Of a stretch of 64,000 bases of DNA, positions 36,163 to 44,211 are shown in pieces (position 1 is the first letter of the stretch; each line of letters begins with the position of its first letter). The stretch comes from DATFVA01 sp963774455 (GTDB taxonomy: Bacteria; Bacteroidota; Ignavibacteria; Ignavibacteriales; Ignavibacteriaceae). Location of the stretch: the NCBI GenBank assembly GCA_963774455.1, contig CAVZFD010000004.1, positions 372,001 to 436,000 on the forward strand, in the 5' to 3' direction. The notes beneath the pieces are model-generated. The model did not search any database. It was not told where the DNA came from and was given only the letters and a program-made list of their open reading frames with translations. Position numbers and translations under genes: made by a program.

Positions 36163-37297
36163 TCAATAATGAGTAAATAATATCGGCCGCTCTGCGGGAT
36201 GCTCCTTCAGAGCTCAACTTATCTCTTAATAGTTCTAATTTAGACTTTATATTATTGTATAGAGATCTGTCACTCATAATTTTCCTGCATTCAGAATAAA
36301 TCGTTTCTTTGTTAACGTCTTTCTGAATCAGTTCAGGTACTACTTTTTCCCCGGCGATAATATTTGCCATTCCAATGTTGTCTACCTTCACCAGGGTTTT
36401 ACCGATAAGATAAGTAAGCAGACTTGTCTTGTAAACAATTACCATCGGCAGTCCGAATATTCCCGCTTCCAGCGTTGATGTACCGGATTTGATAATTCCA
36501 AGTTTTGCATATTTCATCAAGTCGTATGTAAAACCTTTAACTACTTTAAATTTATTTGAGGAGGTCAATCCGAATAACATATTTTCATCAATATTTGTTG
36601 AACATGCAGCAACTACCTGCAGATCAAATTCCTTAGCCAGCTTTTCAGCTGCCAGGATTACTTCAGGAAATATCTTTTCGACTTCATGTTCACGACTCCC
36701 GGGCATAATCAGGAGTATTTCTTTATCCGGCAGATCAAATTTCTTTAATAATTCCTGCCGGCTTAAAAATTTATACTTTCCGATTCTTTGAATCAGTGGA
36801 TGCTCTACAAGTTCGACGTCCACCTTATGGCTCTTGTATAAAACCTCTTCAAAAGGGAAGACAACGATCATCTTATCAACAAGCGTTTTTATTTTTTTAA
36901 TTCTTCCGCCGCCCCATGCCCATATTTGGGGGGAGATGTAATAAATAACTTTAACACCGGCTCTTTTGATTTTTTTAGCGAAATTCAGGTTAAAACCTGG
37001 ATAATCAATTAAAACAATAAATTTTATGTTTTCTTTCCTGATTACAGTCATAAGTTCATTCTGAACCTGCCTGATGAAAGGAAGGTGCTTTACTACCTCT
37101 GCAAATCCAAGGAAAGCCATTCTCTTTATATGGTACAGTACTTTCATCCCGGCATCCTTCATCCTGTCTCCGCCAAGTCCGAATACATTTATATTATCAT
37201 CAAGATTTTTTAAATCTTCTATTAATGCCGCTCCTATATAATCTCCTGAGACTTCACCGGCAATCATCATTATATTTTTATGTACCGATTCATTCAT
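36152..37297 (-). CDS. lpxB: Lipid-A-disaccharide synthase
   Basis: 381 aa from the start MNESVHKNIMMIAGEVSGD. A longer frame begins at 37345 but extends into the upstream methyltransferase gene. Condenses UDP-2,3-diacylglucosamine with lipid X (GT19). Conserved blocks: AGEVSGDYIGAALI, GLGGDRM, YYISPQIWAWG, LIMPGSREHEVE and IIKSGTSTLEAG. Length fits the family. Confidence 0.94.
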   Translation of the reverse strand: MNESVHKNIMMIAGEVSGDYIGAALIEDLKNLDDNINVFGLGGDRMKDAGMKVLYHIKRMAFLGFAEVVKHLPFIRQVQNELMTVIRKENIKFIVLIDYPGFNLNFAKKIKRAGVKVIYYISPQIWAWGGGRIKKIKTLVDKMIVVFPFEEVLYKSHKVDVELVEHPLIQRIGKYKFLSRQELLKKFDLPDKEILLIMPGSREHEVEKIFPEVILAAEKLAKEFDLQVVAACSTNIDENMLFGLTSSNKFKVVKGFTYDLMKYAKLGIIKSGTSTLEAGIFGLPMVIVYKTSLLTYLIGKTLVKVDNIGMANIIAGEKVVPELIQKDVNKETIYSECRKIMSDRSLYNNIKSKLELLRDKLSSEGASRRAADIIYSLLNEA

Positions 37298-37298
37298 A

Positions 37299-37883
37299 TT
37301 ATAATCTTCTAAGGAACCAGAGCAGTAATATTGTAATAGTAACAAGCGAAAAAGCCTGAAGACTTCTTCTTTCGGATTTAAGGCCTTTCCTGATATCGTA
37401 CTCAGGCTGTTCTACTCTTCCCGTCCTGTATTTCGTTAATCTTGGAATGAAGCGTGGAACATTTTTCCTGTAATCTTCATATTCTTTACCAAAAGTTTGT
37501 TCGAGATATTTTTCCTCCTCCTGTACGATCATATAATATTGAAGAGAGAAAAAAATAAATCCTGCGATCTGAAGCCAAGGAAATAATGCAAAAGACATAA
37601 TGCCGAGGCCTGTATACATCAGAATATTTCCCAGGTATAAGGGATTCCTCAAATGTGCAAAAGGTCCGCTTACGATCAGGTATGTACCGCCCACGTTTCC
37701 GGTTGTTCTTGTCTCGCTTCCTGCCCAGCTTACACCCCAGAGCCTTATTAATTCACCGGCAACAGTAATCAGAAATCCTATAATCAGACTCCAGATATTG
37801 GGATATGCAAAGATCAGCATAACCACTACGAACGGGATAGGTGTATAGCTGCGGTACTTGAAAAAATTAGAAGCGAGTGACAT
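37299..37883 (-). CDS. Isoprenylcysteine methyltransferase-family membrane protein
   Basis: 194 aa with four to five transmembrane helices. The C-terminal motif set (SGPFAHLRNPLYLGNIL, then EEEKYLEQTFGKEYEDY with VPRFIP) is the signature of ICMT/PEMT-like SAM-dependent methyltransferases in bacterial membranes. The substrate is unknown; bacterial members may methylate lipids or small molecules. It sits 1 bp before the lpxB start, so the neighbourhood suggests an envelope lipid role, but this is only context. Confidence 0.8.
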   Translation of the reverse strand: MSLASNFFKYRSYTPIPFVVVMLIFAYPNIWSLIIGFLITVAGELIRLWGVSWAGSETRTTGNVGGTYLIVSGPFAHLRNPLYLGNILMYTGLGIMSFALFPWLQIAGFIFFSLQYYMIVQEEEKYLEQTFGKEYEDYRKNVPRFIPRLTKYRTGRVEQPEYDIRKGLKSERRSLQAFSLVTITILLLWFLRRL

Positions 37884-37892
37884 TAAAATTCC

Positions 37893-38612
37893 TTATTCCT
37901 GAATATAAATTTCGCGCCTTTTAAGTTCTGCCTGATGCCTTTTCTTCAGGCGTTTCTTTTGCCTTAATATCTCCATCCTGTCAAGAACATCCTTAAAATC
38001 TTTGAAAGGGAAGTAAGTAATCCTTTCCTTTTCACAATACTTTAACAAATCGTCCTTTGCAAAAATGAAGTCACAGAAGTGCACTGTATATTTATCTGAA
38101 TTACCGTCTCCTATGAACACGGTATATTCATCATCTGAGCTGTTATTTATAATATGGTTCCTTTTACAGTTGGCTGACGTTGTGCACCCTGAGTCATAAT
38201 ACGGGAAAATCGGGGTCAGCGTGTTATCCTCATTTAGCCTCAGCTTATTTGAATAAACTTTCAAATGATCCAGTTTCTCTCTTTTGAGGATTAAATCGAT
38301 ATAGTAGTCAAATCCATCACTTAAAATGAACAGCGGAAAATTATTTTTATTACAATATTCAATGAAAGAATGGAAAGTTTCATCGATTTCTATCTGAAGA
38401 ACGAATTCATCAAGTTCTCGCTTATCTATATAATCGACAGATTCGCATAGTTTCAGCCAGCAGTCCTTGGCTGAAATTCTGTCGCTAAGCAGATCGTCTA
38501 TAATCTGCGTAACGGTTTCTGAATCTCCGAACCTGGTAAATACTGCGTCGCCGATATCCTTCCTGGTAATAGTCCCGTCGAAATCGACAAATATTTTGAA
38601 TACTTTATCCAT
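37893..38612 (-). CDS. HAD-superfamily phosphatase, MtnX/SerB-like
   Basis: 239 aa. HAD motif I is FVDFDGTIT (D10 nucleophile, D12). Motif II lies in FILSDGFDYYI, and motif IV is VFIGDGNSDKY. The cap region and the FGDSETV...DDLL pattern resemble MtnX-type or phosphoserine phosphatase-like enzymes. No methionine-salvage or serine genes are adjacent, so the substrate is open. It overlaps the end of the upstream T9SS protein gene by 8 bp, and has a basic C-terminal tail (KKRLKKRHQAELKRR). Confidence 0.78.
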   Translation of the reverse strand: MDKVFKIFVDFDGTITRKDIGDAVFTRFGDSETVTQIIDDLLSDRISAKDCWLKLCESVDYIDKRELDEFVLQIEIDETFHSFIEYCNKNNFPLFILSDGFDYYIDLILKREKLDHLKVYSNKLRLNEDNTLTPIFPYYDSGCTTSANCKRNHIINNSSDDEYTVFIGDGNSDKYTVHFCDFIFAKDDLLKYCEKERITYFPFKDFKDVLDRMEILRQKKRLKKRHQAELKRREIYIQE

Positions 38613-40626
38613 TCTTCACCATCTTAGTCAAAACCATTTTTTTTACTTCAACGAAGCTGCCGCTCTCAAACTTGTAAAAATAAATACCGGGCTGCCTGTT
38701 ATTTGCAATGAATGTCACGCTGTTCTCACCGGCCGGAAACCTGTTCTGAATCTCATCTATCTTTTCAATATGATTATCAAAGAATTCAATCTTAACATTC
38801 GATTCCTCCGGCAGATAAAACTTTATGACAGTAGAATCAGAGAAAGGGTTGGGATTATTCTGAGTAACGATTATATAATCAGCCGACTCAAGAAATGTAA
38901 CCCTCGAAATATCAGAGGATTGTGAATTACCTGAATTATCACCTAACACAATACGATAGTAAAGGGTGCCGGACGTATCAGGTTTATCATAGTATTCATA
39001 ATAGTTGGCCGACACGCTGCTGTTCGAGTTAATTGCAGCGAGTTTCTGCCAGTTGGTATTGCCGGTATCAGTCTGCATGCACCTTTCTATCTCGTAGGAA
39101 CTTTGAGGTATTTCATTTGCAGAATACCACGAAATCTTTATGGAGTCGAAAACTATACCTGTTTTGAAGCCGATAATCTGGGAAACAAACGTACCAGTGC
39201 TGAATATCTTCTGCACATATACTCCATTCCGGCGGTTTCTTTTTTCTTTAAATACAGCAATTGCGCCCCCGTTTCCGTCAGGGAGGAAATTAAGGTAGCT
39301 TTTAGGAGTATTAAAATATGAACCTATTGCGATACCGATACTATCCCACATACGGCTGCCTTCTGCAGATACCCTCTGCGAATAAATATTGCCTGTTACG
39401 GAAGCAGTTCTGCGGTCAAGCCAGGCTATAATCGCACCATTATGGTCATCGGGAATCAACCTCTGTCCGAACTGTTCCCCGTTCATGCGGATTACAGGAA
39501 GTCCTTCCGTAACCCATTGAGGTTTACCGGACCGGTCATATTTCTGTATATAGATGTCCCGGTCGTTATTTATTTCATCAGTCCAGGATAATATCAGGGA
39601 ATTAACTGAGGCTATCATCTGGGGCATTGACTGTAAACTTTTCCTGACTGTACAAATTTTGCCGTTTTTACCCCAGAGTAACTTACCGCGAGGATTTATA
39701 AGCTGATGATAAACAGCTTTATTTTTTTTCAGAACCTGGTATGCGATATAAATATCCTGTTCCGCCTTAATTGCTGAAAAGGTCATAACATTAAGATTAT
39801 TATCAGTAACAGCGAGCGGTTTTTTTCCCCATAATGCTCTTCCGTTTTTGTCATAATGTTGTGATAATATTGCTCCCCGGCCTCCCGAACTTTCAATCCA
39901 GAAAACATAAACCCCGCCTGAATCATCAGCCAGAACAGAGGGGGTCAGCTTGCTGTTTGGGGCAGACGAAACAGTTATGCCTGTTGAATCCAGCAGGAAT
40001 CTGCCGTCTGCGGATATTTTCTGAAGCATTAACCTGGAACTAAAAACCCGGCCGGGTTCTAGTGACAGGTAAGTAATAAATACTTCATTCCGTGAATCAG
40101 CACATAGGGAGTAATCGCTTATTTCTTTTGCCAGTCTATTAATTTTTATTCCTTCCTGGTCCCAGAGACTAGTACCGCCCGAGTTAACTTTCTGAACGAG
40201 AAGATCACCTGTTTTTGATCCTGAAAAGTCTTTCCATGCAACAATGGCGGCATTTCTGCCGGCTGCGATGGCGACGGGATTATCCTGATCTCCAATCCCT
40301 CCGGAAATTCTTTTTCCATCTGCTCTGAAACTTATATCGCCATTGGGTTCTATATGCATAAAACTAACTTCATTCTGTAAACCTGTTACGTTATCTTCCC
40401 AGAAAATAAAAGCTCCTCCGTTCTGATCACCCACGGCTGAAATATTGATCGGATCTGTAAGGTCAAACGCAACCTGTGTATTTTCAGCAGGATTATTGGC
40501 CCACTGAGCAGCCGCTTCATTAAGAGGAAAAGAGGCAGCATACAGGATAACGACCAGGAGAAATTTCTTCAAGCTGCCTGACCAGGAATGAACCGGGTAG
40601 GAAGAATGAATATCAGGCACTTGCAA
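38605..40626 (-). CDS. Secreted protein with T9SS sorting domain
   Basis: 673 aa. A hydrophobic signal-like segment at about 20-35 (KKFLLVVILYAASF) precedes an AAAQW cleavage-like site. The preceding 19 residues are unusual for a signal peptide, so the true start may be an internal non-ATG codon. The body has repeated WxD.R/WxG blocks (IIAWLDRRTASVTGNIYSQR) like a beta-propeller. Residues from about 595 form a type A sorting domain with NNPNPFSDSTVIKFYLP and terminal EVKKMVLTK. It starts inside the 3' end of smc (14-bp overlap). Function unknown; cell-surface or secreted. Confidence 0.75.
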   Translation of the reverse strand: MQVPDIHSSYPVHSWSGSLKKFLLVVILYAASFPLNEAAAQWANNPAENTQVAFDLTDPINISAVGDQNGGAFIFWEDNVTGLQNEVSFMHIEPNGDISFRADGKRISGGIGDQDNPVAIAAGRNAAIVAWKDFSGSKTGDLLVQKVNSGGTSLWDQEGIKINRLAKEISDYSLCADSRNEVFITYLSLEPGRVFSSRLMLQKISADGRFLLDSTGITVSSAPNSKLTPSVLADDSGGVYVFWIESSGGRGAILSQHYDKNGRALWGKKPLAVTDNNLNVMTFSAIKAEQDIYIAYQVLKKNKAVYHQLINPRGKLLWGKNGKICTVRKSLQSMPQMIASVNSLILSWTDEINNDRDIYIQKYDRSGKPQWVTEGLPVIRMNGEQFGQRLIPDDHNGAIIAWLDRRTASVTGNIYSQRVSAEGSRMWDSIGIAIGSYFNTPKSYLNFLPDGNGGAIAVFKEKRNRRNGVYVQKIFSTGTFVSQIIGFKTGIVFDSIKISWYSANEIPQSSYEIERCMQTDTGNTNWQKLAAINSNSSVSANYYEYYDKPDTSGTLYYRIVLGDNSGNSQSSDISRVTFLESADYIIVTQNNPNPFSDSTVIKFYLPEESNVKIEFFDNHIEKIDEIQNRFPAGENSVTFIANNRQPGIYFYKFESGSFVEVKKMVLTKMVKNG

Positions 40627-43600
40627 AATTCAGATCCTCATTGAATCTTACACTAACCAGCTTTGAAATTCCTTCCTCCTGCATTGTTACACCGTACATC
40701 GTATCTGCCGCTTCCATACTGCGTTTATTGTGGGTGACGACTATGAACTGGGTGTCCTTGCTAAAGTCACGTATTATTTTTGTAAACCTGTCAATATTTG
40801 CATCATCAAGAGGAGCATCTATTTCATCAAGTATACAGAAAGGACTGGGTTTTACAAGGTAAATTGCAAACAGCAATGCGATGGCCGTCAGGGTCTTTTC
40901 ACCTCCTGAAAGCAGATCAATTGATGTCGGCCGCTTGCCTTTCGGTTTGGCTATTATTTCTATTTTTGCTTCAAGGGGATCTGCATTTTCTTCTATCCTC
41001 AGATCAGCTTCATCACCAGGGTTAAACAACCCGCGGAAAATCTTTATGAAGTTTTCCCTGATCTTATCAAAAGTATCCCTAAACAATTGCTGAGCAGTTG
41101 TATTTATTTCCTCAATGGTTTTAATAACATCCTTTTCAGAATCTATTAAATCATCCCTCTGTTTGGTCAGGAATTCAAGCCGCTGCTGCTCTTCTTCGAA
41201 CTCAGAATATGCAAGCAGGTTTATGGGGCCCAGGTTTTTAACCTGCTGCTTAAGCGAATGAACCTCTTCAATTCTTGATTTAAAATCGAACTCTGCCAGA
41301 TCTTCAAATTCTTTACGCTCAATTTTAATAGAATAGTTTTCCTGGATATGTTCCTCAAGGTTGGTAATTTTTATCCCGAGCTCATTTATTTTAATCTCGC
41401 TGATGTGTATAGCGTCAGAAACCAGTTCACGTTCCTTCCTGTAAAAATTCTGCTTTTCTTCAAGATCATTTATCCGGTTCTGTATTTCACTGTAGGCTGA
41501 ATTTAGTTCTTCTTCTTCTTCGATCAGAACGGCTTTTTCACCTTTAAGACTATCTGTCTCATCCGTTCTTTCTTCAATAACAGCATTTAAGGTTAGTATT
41601 TCCTCTTCGAAAGCGGATATATCAGCTTCTCTTTTAACTATTGTTTTCTTTATGGTATCAATGGAATCCTTTGCCCGGTCTATCGTATTCAATGTATTCT
41701 TTTTTTCTCCGAGCAGCCTTTCCAGTTCTAGGTTCAGTCGATTCTGATTTTTAACAAGCTCCTCAAACTCTTCTCTTGATGACCTGAAATCTGCTTCAAG
41801 ATTTTCCCTGGCCTTATCCGATTTTAACTTTTCTTCCAGCTGTTCTTCAATAAGCTGCTGAAGGCTGTTCTTTTCGGTATCCAGCCTGTTGGAATCTGCA
41901 GCGAGTTCCTGTATTTCTGCTCTGGCTTTTTCAATATCATCGGCAGCTTTTTGTTTTTCAAATTCAAACTGAGCAATCTGCTTTTCAACATTTGATAAAT
42001 CATTTACAATCATCCGTCCCTGTTCCGAAAGAACCTTCAGGTCGATTTTTTCAATCAGTCCCTCAATATCAGAGATCTTATCCTGCAGTGCATATAATTC
42101 TTTTTCTTTTCTCGGAAGTTCCTGCTTAAGGTTTTCAAGTAGTTTCATTCTTCCGAAGAGTGAATCATCAAGGCGGGGAGCAGAACCTGCTTCGATCAGG
42201 CCGGTATTTGATACGAAGTCGCCCTGGAGAGTTACAAAATTGAAACCGGCATACTTTTTTGAGAGGTTAAATGCTGTATCTAGGTCTTCCACTATTACCG
42301 TGTAATAAAGAAGATTCCTGAAGAAAGATTCCCATTTGGGATCTGTCTGAATTAGCTCATATGTCCAGTTCTTGAATCCTGCTTCTTTAGCAATATTTTT
42401 TCTCTTCCTGTTAAGAGAGAAGTCGTTAAGTTTATCGATCCAACTCCTCTTTTTGTCCCGGCCTGTATCCTTCACATAAAAAGCAGCCTTACCTATTTCA
42501 TTTTCACGAAGATAACCTATTCCGTTCATTAGGTCATCTATTGATTCAACCAGAATATTATTTATATCACCACGAAGGGATGCTTCCACAGCAAAACGGT
42601 ATTCATCTGGAGTATTACCTATATGAGCAAGCAGGTTTTTTTCTCCTTTTGCCCAGTCATCGTTTTCCAGCAGAGCTTTCGAACCCTTGGAAACACCTTC
42701 GAGGTTTTCGATGAGTGTCTGTATAAAATTTATTTTCTCGGTCAGCGTATTCAGATATCCCTTTCCTTCAAGCGCCCTTGTTTTGATGGATGAGAGCTCG
42801 TTCTCAAGGTCCTCTTTTTCTTTCTGCTTGCGGGAATAGACCTGTTCGGATTCTGCCAATTTACGTTCCAGTTCGGTTTTCTCATCACCCAGTTCCTCTA
42901 TAAATCCTACTGTTTTGGCAATGGTACCGGTTAATGACTGAATCCGCTGGTTAAGTTTATTTATAGCCTGATTCTTTGTGTCAAGTGTCTTTTCCAGGTT
43001 CGACAGGTCATTTTCCCTGCCGGTAAGTTCCTTATATTTTTCAAGCTGAAGCTCAGCATGCTCCCTTAGCTTTTCTCGCTTTTCCTCAATAAGTTGCCTT
43101 AGGCTTTGAACCCTGTTCTCAATAGCTGCTTTCTCATCCTCTTTGTCCCTTCCATTACTTTCGAAATCCGCAATCAGCTTAGTGCTTTCGGCTATAAGTT
43201 CACCTGCTTCTTCTAAACGGGTATTTAATTCGAGTAGTTCCTCTTTATATCTTTCAATGTTCTTTTCAAGGGAGGCTTTACGTTCGTGTGATACAGAAAG
43301 ATGATTTTCGGTTTTGAAGACTGCTTCTGTTTTTGCCGTTAATTCGGCTCTTTTATCCTTGAGGGCATTCTCGGCTGAAGAGAGATTGAGTTTTACAGTT
43401 TTTAGTTCATCATTTAGTTTAGCTAGTTCCGATTCAAAAGAAATTTTCTTCTGAAGATTTTCTTCTTTAGAATTTCTTGCTTCCCCTTTTTGTAAAATGT
43501 ATAGAGCGTATTCCCTCTCAGCCAGGTCAAGTTCAAGCTCTCTGAGGGCTGAAGAAATCCTGTTATACTTGTCGGCTCGTTTTGCCTGCCTTTCAAGTGA

Positions 43601-44209
43601 ACTAACCTTCTTCTGAACTTCTGTAACTATGTCGTTTACTCTTGTAAGATCGGATTTTACCTCGTCAAGCTTTCTTAATGCAAGCCTTCTTCTCAGTTTA
43701 TATTTATTTACTCCTGCAGCCTCTTCAAACATGGTGCGTCTCTCATCAGCTTTGTTGCTGAGGATAGTCTCAACCATTTTCAACTCGATGACAGAATATG
43801 CATTAGCTCCGATACCCGTATCCATAAACAGATTGGTTATATCCTTAAGCCGGCAAATGTTTTTATTAAGCAGGTATTCGCTTTCACCGGAGCGGAAAAT
43901 TCTCCTGGTGATTGTAACATCAGTGTATTCAGTGGGCAGGATGCCTTTATTATTATGAATGGTCAGGGAAACTTCTGCCATTCCCATCGGTTTTCTTGCC
44001 GAGGTGCCGTTAAATATTACATTCTCCATCTTATCGCTTCTGAGAGCTCCACTTCGCTGTTCTCCAAGCACCCACCTGATAGAGTCAACAATATTGGTTT
44101 TACCGCATCCGTTAGGACCAACGATGGAAGTTACACCTTCGTTAAAGTTGACATTTGTCTTCTGGGCAAACGATTTAAAACCAAGTATTTCTAGTCTGGA
44201 TAAATACAA
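40613..44209 (-). CDS. smc: Chromosome segregation protein SMC
   Basis: 1198 aa, full length. Walker A is GPNGCGKTN (K37), followed by SIRWVLGEQRSGALR. Two long coiled coils flank a hinge at about 510-650. The C-terminal head has the ABC signature LLSGGEKTLTAIALL and Walker B FCILDEIDAPLDDAN. SMC compacts and segregates the chromosome with ScpA/ScpB, neither of which is in the window. It is 2 bp from the upstream GH2-like gene. Confidence 0.97.
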   Translation of the reverse strand: MYLSRLEILGFKSFAQKTNVNFNEGVTSIVGPNGCGKTNIVDSIRWVLGEQRSGALRSDKMENVIFNGTSARKPMGMAEVSLTIHNNKGILPTEYTDVTITRRIFRSGESEYLLNKNICRLKDITNLFMDTGIGANAYSVIELKMVETILSNKADERRTMFEEAAGVNKYKLRRRLALRKLDEVKSDLTRVNDIVTEVQKKVSSLERQAKRADKYNRISSALRELELDLAEREYALYILQKGEARNSKEENLQKKISFESELAKLNDELKTVKLNLSSAENALKDKRAELTAKTEAVFKTENHLSVSHERKASLEKNIERYKEELLELNTRLEEAGELIAESTKLIADFESNGRDKEDEKAAIENRVQSLRQLIEEKREKLREHAELQLEKYKELTGRENDLSNLEKTLDTKNQAINKLNQRIQSLTGTIAKTVGFIEELGDEKTELERKLAESEQVYSRKQKEKEDLENELSSIKTRALEGKGYLNTLTEKINFIQTLIENLEGVSKGSKALLENDDWAKGEKNLLAHIGNTPDEYRFAVEASLRGDINNILVESIDDLMNGIGYLRENEIGKAAFYVKDTGRDKKRSWIDKLNDFSLNRKRKNIAKEAGFKNWTYELIQTDPKWESFFRNLLYYTVIVEDLDTAFNLSKKYAGFNFVTLQGDFVSNTGLIEAGSAPRLDDSLFGRMKLLENLKQELPRKEKELYALQDKISDIEGLIEKIDLKVLSEQGRMIVNDLSNVEKQIAQFEFEKQKAADDIEKARAEIQELAADSNRLDTEKNSLQQLIEEQLEEKLKSDKARENLEADFRSSREEFEELVKNQNRLNLELERLLGEKKNTLNTIDRAKDSIDTIKKTIVKREADISAFEEEILTLNAVIEERTDETDSLKGEKAVLIEEEEELNSAYSEIQNRINDLEEKQNFYRKERELVSDAIHISEIKINELGIKITNLEEHIQENYSIKIERKEFEDLAEFDFKSRIEEVHSLKQQVKNLGPINLLAYSEFEEEQQRLEFLTKQRDDLIDSEKDVIKTIEEINTTAQQLFRDTFDKIRENFIKIFRGLFNPGDEADLRIEENADPLEAKIEIIAKPKGKRPTSIDLLSGGEKTLTAIALLFAIYLVKPSPFCILDEIDAPLDDANIDRFTKIIRDFSKDTQFIVVTHNKRSMEAADTMYGVTMQEEGISKLVSVRFNEDLNFASA

Positions 44210-44211
44210 AC